From assembly GCA_025061935.1 (NCBI GenBank), contig JANWZY010000035.1, positions 1 to 14,752 of the forward strand: a stretch of 14,752 nt of DNA. Direction: 5' to 3'. Under the pieces are notes generated by a model. The model worked only from the letters and a program-made list of their open reading frames with translations, ran no database searches and was not told the DNA's origin. Source of the DNA: Verrucomicrobiia bacterium. GTDB taxonomy: Bacteria; Verrucomicrobiota; Verrucomicrobiia; Limisphaerales; DTLC01. Shown piece by piece: positions 1 through 7,626 of this stretch (the stretch's first letter is position 1; each line of letters opens with the position of its first letter). A program made the translations under genes and the position numbers.

Positions 1-91
1 GTGCCATAACCGTGTAAACTGTGCTTATACCCTGACCCCCGGCAGTTTCGGCTTCCAATTTTTTGTCGCGCGCGCGAAGCTGCGCGCGGCA

Positions 92-955
92 GTGACAGGA
101 AACGCAGCTACACAACCACCAGCGCCCGGCGCGCCGTCGCAAGTGCGTGCGGCGCGCGTTGCCCGGCGCGGAGTCTCGCTTGATACAGGGTTAATTGCAG
201 CACTTGCGTTGCTCGCGGTGGCATGGGTCGGCATCGAGTGCCGGGCCGTGCCTGAGAAAGCCAAAGGGCCTGTGGCCGCATCCACGGTACTAGTCGCGGT
301 AGCGGCTACAATTGCGGCTGCGTCGCGGAGCGCGCCCGCGCAAAATGTCTGGCTCGCAGCGGGCGTGACTGCCTTGCTTTCGACCGGCATACTTGTGTTG
401 GATGCTGCCCTCGGCATACCGTTCGGGAAAATGCGCTACATGGACGCGGCCGGGCCGCGCATCTTTGGGCTTGTGCCGTGGGCCATGCCACTGGTGTGGG
501 TCGCGGTCGTGCTCAACGCGCGGGGGGTAGCGCGGCTTATCATGCGGCCGTGGCGCAAATCCCAAAATTACGGGCTATGGGTCATGGGCGTAGCCGCGTT
601 TTTGGCTGCTTCGTTTGACCTGGGCTTGGAAGTGTTCGCGAGTCGGCTCGGCAGGTTCTGGGTCTGGGAAACTCGGCCAGGGCTGCCGACATGGTACGGC
701 GCGCCAGTGTCGAGCGCGATCGGGTGGCTAATGGGTACGCTGCTAATCCTCGCGTTTGTCACGCCACTGTTGATAAACAAGCGCGGTACCGGGAGCCATC
801 ATAGGAGCGGGACCCAGCCGCTTGCGATCTGGATTGTGTTGAGCGTCATGCTCGCGAGTGTGGCGGCAGTGCACGGCCTTTGGCTGGGCGCGGCAGTGAT
901 AATTGCCTTCACGGTCGTGACTTCGGCGCTGGCCATTTATGGTGCGAGCTGGTGA
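92..955 (+). CDS. CruF-like carotenoid biosynthesis membrane protein (DUF422)
   Basis: This is a polytopic membrane protein of 287 residues with about seven hydrophobic segments, at roughly residues 33-48, 60-77, 86-108, 123-148, 163-180, 203-226 and 243-285. The pattern PFGKMRYMDAAGPRIFGLVPW, followed by FDLGLEVFASRLGRFWVW, WYGAPVSSAIGW and a hydrophobic tail, fits the DUF422 family. Characterised members (CruF, bisanhydrobacterioruberin hydratase) hydrate carotenoid end groups in the membrane. Substrate cannot be told here, and no other carotenoid gene is in the window. The frame is open to the left edge, with only CTG codons before the GTG at 92, so the true start could lie outside the window. 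The 32 polar residues before the first membrane segment make the GTG plausible, although no ribosome-binding site is visible. The gene converges on the CNNM cluster. Confidence 0.6.
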   Translation: MTGNAATQPPAPGAPSQVRAARVARRGVSLDTGLIAALALLAVAWVGIECRAVPEKAKGPVAASTVLVAVAATIAAASRSAPAQNVWLAAGVTALLSTGILVLDAALGIPFGKMRYMDAAGPRIFGLVPWAMPLVWVAVVLNARGVARLIMRPWRKSQNYGLWVMGVAAFLAASFDLGLEVFASRLGRFWVWETRPGLPTWYGAPVSSAIGWLMGTLLILAFVTPLLINKRGTGSHHRSGTQPLAIWIVLSVMLASVAAVHGLWLGAAVIIAFTVVTSALAIYGASW

Positions 956-1106
956 ACCTGCTGTACAGGCGCGCCCCGGCCCGTTGGCGCACGGAAGACA
1001 GAACCTTGCTGCCGGGGGCTGAGCCCGGGAATAATGTAATCACCCCTAACCGCGTGGTCCCACCCTGCCTGGTGCATCCTGCGCGTGGGCCGGCCCAGCC
1101 GCAGCC

Positions 1107-2444
1107 TCAGCTCGCACACTCGGTTTGATCTTTGAGCCTGGTGAGTCGCAACCGCGCGACGCGCAACCCATCGGTTTCCTCGACCCGCAGCTCGAACTCT
1201 CCAAGTCTTAGTGTGTCGCCGGGCTTGGGGAACCCGCCGAGCTTGTGCGTGACCAGTCCGCTAACAGTAGCGATGCCCTCGGCGCGGAACTCGAGTCCGG
1301 TCAGTTCCGCAAGCTCGTGGAGGGGCAACTGACCGGCCAGTTCCCAAGCGTCATCTGCCAAGCGCGTGACAAGCGGTTTTTCGATGTCGAACTCGTCTTG
1401 TATCTGGCCGACGAGTTCTTCGAGGATGTTCTCAAGCGTCACAAGGCCAGTGGTCGTGCCGTACTCATCAACGACAATAGCCATGTGGGTGCGACGCTGA
1501 AGTAAAGTATCAAGCAGTTTTTCGAGCCTGGCCGTCTCCGGCGCATAAACAAGTTTTCGCGCCACCGACGCAAGGTCGGCGCCAGTCCGCGCTTTGAATC
1601 GCATCGCATACAGGTCTTTGATGTGGACGACGCCGAGCGTTTTGTCGAGGTCGCCTTTCTCGCACAACGGGAATCGCGAGTAACGGGTCTTTTCGGCCAC
1701 ATCCAGACACTGTGCGATTGTGGCTTCGGTGTTTAAAGCGACAATTTCATGGCGCGGGCGCATTACGTCGCGCGCTCGCCGGTGCCGCAGTTCGAGTGCG
1801 TTCAGCACGATGTCGCGGCCGAGTTTGGTCGTGCCCAGACGTTCCTGCGACGTGCGGAACAGAAGCCGGAGTTCGGATTCAGAGTACCCGTGCTCGGCCT
1901 CGTCCGCTGGAGACAAACCCACTTGCCTGAGCAGCCATTGCGCGGTGCGGTTCAGCACCCAAGCGAATGGGTACGAAACCACGTAGAACGCGTGGAGTGG
2001 CGGCGCAACTGCGAGCGTGCATGTGAGCGGTTTCTGAATGGCGAGCCAGCGCGGCGCCAATTCGCCAACCGTGATGTGGAGGAAAGTGATGGCCGAGAAT
2101 CCGACTGCGAACGAAATAGATTGCCTGGCTGTGTGCGACCCAATTTCAAGTGCATCAAACAAGGGGGTAAGGAGTGTGCGGAAGACCGGTTCGCCGACCC
2201 AACCGAGGCCGAGGCTCGCCACGGTTATGCCCAACTGTGTCGCGCTCAGGTACGCAGACAAATGCCTGAGGATGTGCCGCGCGATTTTGGCGCGGCGTTG
2301 GCCCTTGCGCGCCAGTTCGTCCAGTTGCGTGTCGCGGATACGTACCAGGGCGAACTCCGCCGCAACAAAGAACCCGTTGAGCAGCACGAGCACGGCTACA
2401 GCGAGCAACTTGACCAGCAGATCGAGCGCTTGGGCTTTGTGCAT
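1107..2444 (-). CDS. CNNM/HlyC-CorC family membrane protein with paired CBS domains (third of three)
   Basis: This 445-residue protein has the full architecture of the bacterial CNNM/CorC family. It has a DUF21 transmembrane domain at about residues 8-190, with the motif FVAAEFALVRIR near residue 26 and VGELAPRWLAI near 126. A pair of CBS domains follows at about 222-345 (VMRPR at 227-231, VVDEYGTTTGLVTLENILEELVG at about 324-346). A CorC_HlyC (transporter-associated) C-terminal domain lies at about 355-438. Characterised relatives bind or export Mg2+ and related divalent cations at the cytoplasmic membrane, with nucleotide sensing through the CBS pair. The hemolysin name is historical. The ATG lies only two bases beyond the stop of the upstream paralog (TGA-AA-ATG), so translational coupling is likely. 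The usual PK of the GELxPKxLA motif is PR here. Family assignment is firm; substrate is not known. Confidence 0.9.
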   Translation of the reverse strand: MHKAQALDLLVKLLAVAVLVLLNGFFVAAEFALVRIRDTQLDELARKGQRRAKIARHILRHLSAYLSATQLGITVASLGLGWVGEPVFRTLLTPLFDALEIGSHTARQSISFAVGFSAITFLHITVGELAPRWLAIQKPLTCTLAVAPPLHAFYVVSYPFAWVLNRTAQWLLRQVGLSPADEAEHGYSESELRLLFRTSQERLGTTKLGRDIVLNALELRHRRARDVMRPRHEIVALNTEATIAQCLDVAEKTRYSRFPLCEKGDLDKTLGVVHIKDLYAMRFKARTGADLASVARKLVYAPETARLEKLLDTLLQRRTHMAIVVDEYGTTTGLVTLENILEELVGQIQDEFDIEKPLVTRLADDAWELAGQLPLHELAELTGLEFRAEGIATVSGLVTHKLGGFPKPGDTLRLGEFELRVEETDGLRVARLRLTRLKDQTECAS

Positions 2445-2446
2445 TT

Positions 2447-3451
2447 TCAGAGCGTGATTTCGCCAAAGATCGCTTTGAATATGTCAGCAAGCGTTACTAT
2501 GCCTATTTCACGCGCGTCCGGGCCGAGTACAACTGCCATGCGCTGGCCACTGCGCTGGAGTTGGCCCAGCGCCGACTCGAGGCTGGTGTCGTGGTCAATG
2601 TAAGCTGCCGGCTTGATGAACTCGCCGATTGGCTTGGTTTGGTCCAGCTCCGCCTCAAACAGCAGCGCGTCCAGATCCGCTAGGCCGACAATCCTGCGCT
2701 GGCCGTCGCGCGTGTCCCAAACCGGCAAACGCGTGACGTTGTGCTCGCGGCAAAGCTTGAACACGTCTGACACCGGCTGGTGTGCCTCGACGCAAACGGT
2801 GCGCGCTATGGGGGTGGTTATGTGTTTGACCGTCAATGTTTGCAGGTCGAGCACGCGGTTGATCATGGCCCGTTCCTCGGAACTGAACGACCGCGCGGAC
2901 TCGCGCATAAGCAGGCGCAATTCTTCGCGGTTCCCGAACAGCCTGCCTGTAAAAGTCTTACTGCCGGACCATCGCAGGGACAAGCGCGAGCACCATTCGA
3001 CAAACCGGACCAGTGGACGCAATCCGATGTGGACGAATCTGAACGGGCGCGCCATAGCGAGGCACAACCGGTTCGGGTAGAGCCTGAACAACATTTTGGG
3101 CAACAAATCGCAAAAGGTGTAAAAAAGGAACACGGCCACAATAAAGGCGGCTACGAACAAGGCACGGTTGTGACCGAAAGCCATGTTGAGCGCAGCCATC
3201 AACAGGCCAAGTATTGCAAAATTCGCCACGGTGTTGCCCACCACGATCGTCCAGAGGAAGTTTTCCGGATTTTCGAGGTAGCCCTGGAGCAGTTTCGCCG
3301 AAGCATGGCCGGTACGCGCGAGGTGACGGATACGTAGCCGGTTCAGTGCGAACACGCCCGCTTCCATGCCTGAAAGCAGGAACGAAAGGCAAAGGCTCAG
3401 CAGGAGCAGTACAAACTTCACAGGATCGAATGTGATAAGCTCGAAACCCAT
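2447..3451 (-). CDS. CNNM-type membrane protein with CBS pair, lacking the C-terminal CorC_HlyC domain (second of three)
   Basis: This is a 334-residue member of the same family. It has a DUF21 membrane domain at about residues 8-190 (SGMEAGVFALNRLR near 27-40, NPENFLWTIVVGNTVANF at 61-78, DLLPKMLFRLYP at 115-126). Two CBS repeats follow at about 208-265 (RLPVWDTRDGQRRIVGLADL) and 275-332 (MAVVLGPDAREIGIVTLADI). It ends immediately after the second CBS repeat (GEITL), so the CorC_HlyC domain present in both neighbours is absent. The end looks natural, because the next gene begins two bases later and I see no extra homology in another frame. The ATG directly abuts the TAA of the upstream paralog (TAAATG). 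Its role is probably divalent-cation transport, perhaps as one partner of a mixed complex with the flanking paralogs; that part is inference. Confidence 0.88.
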   Translation of the reverse strand: MGFELITFDPVKFVLLLLSLCLSFLLSGMEAGVFALNRLRIRHLARTGHASAKLLQGYLENPENFLWTIVVGNTVANFAILGLLMAALNMAFGHNRALFVAAFIVAVFLFYTFCDLLPKMLFRLYPNRLCLAMARPFRFVHIGLRPLVRFVEWCSRLSLRWSGSKTFTGRLFGNREELRLLMRESARSFSSEERAMINRVLDLQTLTVKHITTPIARTVCVEAHQPVSDVFKLCREHNVTRLPVWDTRDGQRRIVGLADLDALLFEAELDQTKPIGEFIKPAAYIDHDTSLESALGQLQRSGQRMAVVLGPDAREIGIVTLADIFKAIFGEITL

Positions 3452-4684
3452 TTACTTAACCACCTCGACCAACAATTCCCGTACGCGGCGCTCGTCGGCC
3501 ACGTGCGCTGTCAGTTTGAGTCCGCGGAACACGACCGACTGGCCTGGTACCGGCACCGAATCCAACAAGCTGAGCATCAGCCCGCCCATGGTTTCGACCT
3601 CAGGCACGCGCCCGAGCTGAGGGTACTCACGCCTGAAATCGTCCAAGCGCAGCAGCCCACTGACACGCCATTTGCCGGGGCCAAGCCGTTCCAACACGAG
3701 CCGCTCGGCCGGCGCCACCGCGCGCACCCCACCCACGATTTCGTTCAGGATATCCTCAGTGGTGACCATACCGGCGAGGTCCCCGAACTCGTCCAAGACA
3801 ATTGCTAGCCCGCGCTGTTGCTGCTGCAGGCTTTTGAGTAGCTGGAGCATGTTCATGCTCTCTGGCACGAATGAGGGAATCTCGATCGCCTCGGCCAGGT
3901 CTGCATTCGGGTCCAGTAGCAACACGCGCGTGTTGAGTATCCCCACAATCGTGTCTGTGGCCTCGTCGTAAATGGGTAGCCGTGGCTTTTTGTACCTGCG
4001 CGCAGCCTCGATCATCTCCTCGATTGAGGCGTCGTCTGACACTGTCTGCATTTGCGCACGGGGTATCATGACCTCGCGCGCGGTGCGCCGGTCGAGCCTG
4101 ATTATTTGCAGGATAATGTCGCGCTCGGCCCGTGCCAACGCACCTTGCTGGAATGCTAGCTCGAGCAGTTCCTGGTATTCTTCGTCTGTGATGCCCGGAC
4201 GCGGGTTGCTCACCCCCGGCAGAAGCGCCTTGAGTACAGCGCCATTCAACGCTTGAGCAACTGCGCGCAGTGGCTTCCCCAGTGCATGGATTAGCCGCAT
4301 CGGCTCAGCAACCCGCAGCGACCACCGCTCGGGTCGGCGCACCGCAAGTGTCTTGGGCAACACTTCGCAGCCAAGCAAAACGACCACCAGCGAGACCGCC
4401 ACGCTCGGGATCAACGGCCAGAATCCGCGGAGCGCCACCCACACGACTACTCCAACCATACCCGCGGTGGCAAACGTGTTGCCGAGCACGATGCTCGCAA
4501 GCAGGTCGTCAGGGTTCGACAGCAGCGCTTGGACCTTTTTTGCCCTGGGATCGCCCGTTTGGGCCAACTGGTCGAGCTGCCATTTGCTGAGTGAAAACAG
4601 CGCCGTTTCGGCCAGCGCAAAAAAGAAACTTGCCCCGGCACAAATCACAAATGCGATCGCGCCTTGCACCGGTGTCGGGTCCAC
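3452..4684 (-). CDS. CNNM/HlyC-CorC family membrane protein (first of three)
   Basis: This 410-residue protein is the promoter-proximal member of the tandem trio. It has a DUF21 membrane domain at about residues 5-185 (FALAETALFSLSKWQLDQL near 22-40, DLLASIVLGNTFATAG at 60-75, EVLPKTLAVRRPE at 107-119). The CBS pair lies at about 203-325 (VMIPR at 205-209, PRLPIYDEATDTIVGILN at 234-251, IVLDEFGDLAGMVTTEDIL at 295-313). The CorC_HlyC domain occupies about 328-408. The start is GTG, the only standard start codon between the in-frame TAA four codons upstream and the coding region; the preceding ribosome-binding site is weak. The promoter should lie in the 475-bp divergent spacer shared with lysS. 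The likely role is divalent-cation (Mg2+ or Co2+) efflux or homeostasis at the inner membrane. Members of this family are often annotated hemolysin, which is not supported. Confidence 0.9.
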   Translation of the reverse strand: MDPTPVQGAIAFVICAGASFFFALAETALFSLSKWQLDQLAQTGDPRAKKVQALLSNPDDLLASIVLGNTFATAGMVGVVVWVALRGFWPLIPSVAVSLVVVLLGCEVLPKTLAVRRPERWSLRVAEPMRLIHALGKPLRAVAQALNGAVLKALLPGVSNPRPGITDEEYQELLELAFQQGALARAERDIILQIIRLDRRTAREVMIPRAQMQTVSDDASIEEMIEAARRYKKPRLPIYDEATDTIVGILNTRVLLLDPNADLAEAIEIPSFVPESMNMLQLLKSLQQQQRGLAIVLDEFGDLAGMVTTEDILNEIVGGVRAVAPAERLVLERLGPGKWRVSGLLRLDDFRREYPQLGRVPEVETMGGLMLSLLDSVPVPGQSVVFRGLKLTAHVADERRVRELLVEVVK

Positions 4685-4805
4685 ACCCGGAGCTTAGTTA
4701 AACCGCCGGCAAACTGAAAGGCGAAACTCGGGCAAGAACGAGTTCGCTCCCGCGCGCGGCGTTAGGGCGAGGGCCCGCCCGTGCGACGCACTACCGTTTT
4801 CTGCC

Positions 4806-4830
4806 AGGCTGCACAGCTATCACGCAGCCT
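4806..4830. repeat. Perfect 7-bp inverted repeat in the CNNM/lysS spacer
   Basis: AGGCTGC at 4806-4812 is repeated as its exact reverse complement GCAGCCT at 4824-4830, around an 11-nt loop. Neither strand has a U-tract at the expected place, so it is not an obvious intrinsic terminator. It could be an operator half-site pair or an RNA leader hairpin, or it could be chance in GC-rich DNA. Confidence 0.3.
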
Positions 4831-4981
4831 TTGCTGCTCAGCTAACGGTTCGCGCCCGACCCAGCACAATGGAAAACTCTAACTTCGGCGCTTCACCGTC
4901 ACTACATCGGGACCCCGAGCTTTCTTCCAGTTGAACTTTGCGCGAACCAGACCTCGAGCCGGCCAAGGGGCTTTAATCCCG

Positions 4982-5110
4982 ATGCGAGAAACTTTGGAAT
5001 GGCTGAGCGAAAACGACCTTCGATGCCTTCCGTGCAAAAAAGCTCGTCCCAAGTGCGAACACCCTAAAACACACGCGCCCCGGTACAGAACGACCCAGAC
5101 TTGTCAGTAA
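4982..5110 (+). CDS. Possible small Cys-rich protein (42 aa)
   Basis: An ATG frame of 42 codons runs from 4982 to a TAA at 5110, 49 bases before the chosen lysS start and on the same strand. The translation has a Cys-x2-Cys motif (C15, C18), then C25 and H27, with a basic Arg/Lys-rich stretch between and after them. This spacing could hold a metal. An AAGGGG stretch sits about 11 bases ahead of the ATG, a rather long spacing for a ribosome-binding site. It resembles no family I can name. It may be a leader peptide, a small zinc-binding protein or a chance frame; length alone cannot separate these. Confidence 0.2.
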   Translation: MRETLEWLSENDLRCLPCKKARPKCEHPKTHAPRYRTTQTCQ

Positions 5111-5159
5111 TCAAATCCTTGGCTACATGCCGGCGTTCGTGTTTCATCTCTGGCGGCCT

Positions 5160-6659
5160 ATGGACGCGAATGGAAAAAACACCAATCAGGGCAACACCGC
5201 TGAGGCACCCCAGCGGCCTCTGGAAATGCTCATCGAACAGCGCAAGGCCAAGCTGGCCGCACTGCGCGCCAAGGGAATCGACCCGTTCAGGAACAAATTT
5301 ACCCCGAGCGAGACCTGCGCTGCCGCGCGAGCCAATTACGCCGAGGGCAGGCAGGTCGCTGTGGCAGGCCGGATCACTGCGCACCGCGATATGGGCAAGA
5401 GCATGTTCGTTGATATCCGCGACCAGACCGGGCGCATCCAGCTTTACGCGCAGCAAAACGTGCTCGGCCCAGAACAGTTCGCCATCTTCAAGGACCTCGA
5501 CCTGGGCGATTTCATCGGCGCACACGGAACGATGTTCATCACTAAAACAGGCGAAATCTCCGTCCGCGTGACCTCATTCGTTGTATTGGCCAAAGCGCTG
5601 CGCCCGCCGCCGGCCAAATGGCACGGGCTCGAAGACACAGAGCTGCGGTACCGGCAGCGCTACCTCGACCTGATGGCGAACCCCGAGGTGCTCGAGCTTT
5701 TCCTCAAGCGGTCTCAAATAGTGCGTGAGATCCGGAACTTCTTACACGCCCGCGGGTTCGTCGAAGTCGAAACGCCGGTATTGCAACCCATTCCTGGCGG
5801 CGCAGCGGCCAAGCCGTTCGTAACGCACCATCACGCACTCGGCTGCGATTTTTACCTCCGCATCGCGCTCGAGCTACCGCTAAAGCGACTGCTGGTCGGC
5901 GGCATGGACAAGGTGTTCGAGATCGGGCGCGTGTTCAGGAACGAGGGCATTTCTCGCAAACACAGCCCCGAGTTCACCATGCTCGAGGCATATCAGGCCT
6001 ATGCCGACTACGAGACCATGATGGAACTGGTTCAAAGCCTCGTTTGCCACGTGGCCGAGAAAGTCTTTGGCACACTTGTCATCGAGCACAAGGACGCCCA
6101 GGGCAATGTTGTTAAGACCATAGACCTGCGGCCGCCGTGGCGACGTGTCCGGTACAAGGACATAGTGCGCGAGCGCGCAGGAGCAGATTGGTTCGATATT
6201 TCACCTGCCGAACGGCGCGCGCGCGCAGTCGCGCTCGGAGTCGAAATCGGGCCAGAATACGAAGACTTCGAGGTCACGCAAGCAGTGTTCGAAAAACTCA
6301 TCGAGCCGACGTTGATCCAGCCCACATTCGTCACGCACGCGCTCAAGGAGCTTATACCGCTCGCCAAGACCTCCCCCGACGACCCGACCACGGTCGTGGT
6401 GTTCGAGTGCTGCATCAATGGTCAGGAAATTGCACCCGATTATACCGAACAGAACGACCCGATCGAACAGCGGCAGCGGCTCGAGCAACAAGCCGGAGGC
6501 GAACGCCAAAAACTCGACGAAGATTTTTTGATCGCGCTCGAACACGGCATGCCACCTGCAGGAGGCATGGGCATGGGCATAGACCGACTCTGCATGATGT
6601 TCCTCGGCGCCGAAAGCATCCGGGATGTGATCCTTTTCCCCCAACTAAAACCGCGGTAG
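5160..6659 (+). CDS. lysS: Lysyl-tRNA synthetase, class II
   Basis: LysS charges tRNA-Lys with lysine in the cytoplasm, using ATP. The 499-residue length matches the family. An N-terminal OB-fold anticodon-binding domain covers about residues 50-150. The class II core follows, with the linker RYRQRYLDLM, motif 2 (GRVFRNEGISRKHSPEFTML, catalytic Arg at about 260) and motif 3 (GMGMGIDRL, Arg at about 476, then RDVILFPQLKPR). The segment HALKELIPLAK...FECCINGQEIAP...EQNDP is a variant of the usual PxEISPLAK...RFE...G.E...ELNDP, which I associate with Verrucomicrobia-type enzymes. The ATG at 5160 was chosen because the protein then begins with the polar, Lys/Arg-rich helix typical of LysRS. An in-frame ATG at 5127 would add 11 residues (MPAFVFHLWRP) that look unlike the family. 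Ribosome-binding sites are weak for both. The gene stands alone and converges with sod. Confidence 0.95.
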   Translation: MDANGKNTNQGNTAEAPQRPLEMLIEQRKAKLAALRAKGIDPFRNKFTPSETCAAARANYAEGRQVAVAGRITAHRDMGKSMFVDIRDQTGRIQLYAQQNVLGPEQFAIFKDLDLGDFIGAHGTMFITKTGEISVRVTSFVVLAKALRPPPAKWHGLEDTELRYRQRYLDLMANPEVLELFLKRSQIVREIRNFLHARGFVEVETPVLQPIPGGAAAKPFVTHHHALGCDFYLRIALELPLKRLLVGGMDKVFEIGRVFRNEGISRKHSPEFTMLEAYQAYADYETMMELVQSLVCHVAEKVFGTLVIEHKDAQGNVVKTIDLRPPWRRVRYKDIVRERAGADWFDISPAERRARAVALGVEIGPEYEDFEVTQAVFEKLIEPTLIQPTFVTHALKELIPLAKTSPDDPTTVVVFECCINGQEIAPDYTEQNDPIEQRQRLEQQAGGERQKLDEDFLIALEHGMPPAGGMGMGIDRLCMMFLGAESIRDVILFPQLKPR

Positions 6660-6726
6660 TTCCCACGCGACCCGATAGATCAGCTCAGTCACAAAAGCTG
6701 TCCCCGAGCCAATTTCGGCCCGTACG

Positions 6727-6797
6727 GCTTGGTACCAACCATGCCGTGAGCGGCTATAGTACCGCCCCGCTGCGCCCCGAGGCGCGGCGTGCCAAGC
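6727..6797. terminator. Branched stem-loop in the lysS/sod convergent gap; possible bidirectional terminator
   Basis: An outer stem pairs GCTTGGTAC (6727-6735) with GTGCCAAGC (6789-6797): 9 bp with one G-U. It encloses a small hairpin, GCCG-TGAG-CGGC (6743-6754). It also encloses a stronger one in which GCTGCGCC (6769-6776) pairs with GGCGCGGC (6781-6788) around a CCGA loop, one pair being G-U. The strong hairpin abuts the outer stem, so the two could stack into a three-way junction. No U-tract follows on either strand, so canonical intrinsic termination is doubtful. Position between two gene ends favours a transcript-end or 3'-protecting role. Confidence 0.35.
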
Positions 6798-6851
6798 AAA
6801 TACGTTAGCGCAGCGGCAAAAGCTTCAGTTTAATCCCGCGTCCAAGAGGTA

Positions 6852-7499
6852 CTACCCCACCACTACGCTCTTTTTTGCGTCCTGATAGTACCTGGTGACT
6901 GCGGCCCAGTTGACCACGTTCCACCAGGCTTTGAGAAAATCACCCCGACGGTTCTGGTATTTGAGGTAATAAGCGTGTTCCCACACGTCGCAGACCATGA
7001 TCGGCTTGCCTTCGCACCCGGCAATGCCCATGCCCATGATAGGCGCGTCATGGTTCGGGGTGGATGCGATCTCGAGCTTCCCGGCCTTGTTCACGAACAG
7101 CCATACCCAGCCACTGCCGAACCGTGCCAATCCTTCAGCCTCGAACTTCTCTTTGAACGCGTCGAAGCTTCCAAATGTAGCCTTGATCTCGTCTGCCAAT
7201 TCGCCTGTCGGGCTACCACCAGCGTTCGGCCCCATGATGTTCCAAAACAGCGTGTGCGCGTAGTGCCCGCCACCATTATTGCGTACAGCCGTGCGTATTT
7301 TTTCCGGAACCGAGCTGAGATCGCTCAGAATCGCCTCAATTGGCTTGGCCTCAAGTTCTGGATAACCCGCAATCGCTTTGTTGAGGTTCGCCACGTACGC
7401 GGCGTGGTGCTTACCGTGATGGATTTCCATCGTCAGCGCGTCAATATACGGCTCCAAGGCTGTCTTGGGATACGGTAACGGTGGTAGTTCGAATGCCAT
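6852..7499 (-). CDS. sod: Superoxide dismutase, Fe/Mn family
   Basis: The enzyme converts superoxide to oxygen and hydrogen peroxide. Its 215 residues are the usual length, with no signal peptide, so it is cytoplasmic. The four metal ligands are visible: H27 (in MEIHHGKHHAAYV), H82 (in GGGHYAHTLFW), D171 and H175 (in DVWEHAYYLKYQNRR). Second-sphere H31 and Y35 are also present. Gly77 and the GGGH motif resemble Mn enzymes. However, the residue matching Gln146 of E. coli MnSOD is His150 (TPNHDAP), a state known from some Fe-, Mn- and dual-metal enzymes. Metal use therefore cannot be read off, and I give no sodA/sodB name. It is last in an adk-hisH-sod series, 127 bases after hisH. That gap could carry its own promoter (TTGTGC-N17-TACAGT is a weak candidate). 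A GAGGG lies about 11 bases before the ATG. Confidence 0.95.
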   Translation of the reverse strand: MAFELPPLPYPKTALEPYIDALTMEIHHGKHHAAYVANLNKAIAGYPELEAKPIEAILSDLSSVPEKIRTAVRNNGGGHYAHTLFWNIMGPNAGGSPTGELADEIKATFGSFDAFKEKFEAEGLARFGSGWVWLFVNKAGKLEIASTPNHDAPIMGMGIAGCEGKPIMVCDVWEHAYYLKYQNRRGDFLKAWWNVVNWAAVTRYYQDAKKSVVVG

Positions 7500-7626
7500 A
7501 GTTCAACAACCCTCGTCTGTTTGGTCTCTTCGCTCCAGTTTGGCGCCGCGCGGACCGCCCGCCCGGCAGTTTTACACCCGAACTGTAGCATAAAAGCTGA
7601 CCGGGCACAAATTCTCTGCCCATTGG

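Larger units (their letters stand above)
4685..5159. other. Divergent intergenic region between the CNNM operon and lysS
   Basis: This 475-bp stretch separates two divergently transcribed units, so it should carry a promoter for each. I could not pick convincing -35/-10 pairs. It contains a 7-bp perfect hairpin at 4806-4830 and a possible 42-codon Cys-rich reading frame at 4982-5110, both listed separately. No tRNA, riboswitch of a known class or remnant of a neighbouring gene was recognised. An Mg2+-sensing leader ahead of a CNNM operon would be reasonable to look for, but nothing here resembles the ykoK (M-box) consensus. Confidence 0.5.

Noticed and set aside
956..1106. GC-rich short inverted repeats (such as CCGGG...CCCGG near 1012-1028) as a terminator between convergent genes.
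   Set aside because: The stems are five bases or so, with competing pairings and no U-tract, as expected by chance at this base composition.
1749..2603. A 284-codon plus-strand open frame.
   Set aside because: It lies opposite two clear CNNM genes, is rich in Arg/Glu/Cys of the kind produced by antisense reading of GC-rich codons, and has no recognisable domain.
2780..3337. A 185-codon plus-strand open frame.
   Set aside because: It is entirely antisense to the middle CNNM gene, and its composition is that of a frame shadow.
4741..4860. A tRNA-like stretch (GTTCGCTCC resembling a T-loop).
   Set aside because: No matching acceptor, D or anticodon stems could be found around it.
5127..5159. 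The earlier ATG for lysS.
   Set aside because: It adds a hydrophobic, non-conserved peptide (MPAFVFHLWRP), whereas starting at 5160 gives the usual polar N-terminal helix. It cannot be fully excluded.
7603..7621. GGGCA...TGCCC hairpin after hisH as an intrinsic terminator.
   Set aside because: The stem is only five pairs with a nine-base loop, and the T-run is about 12 bases away.
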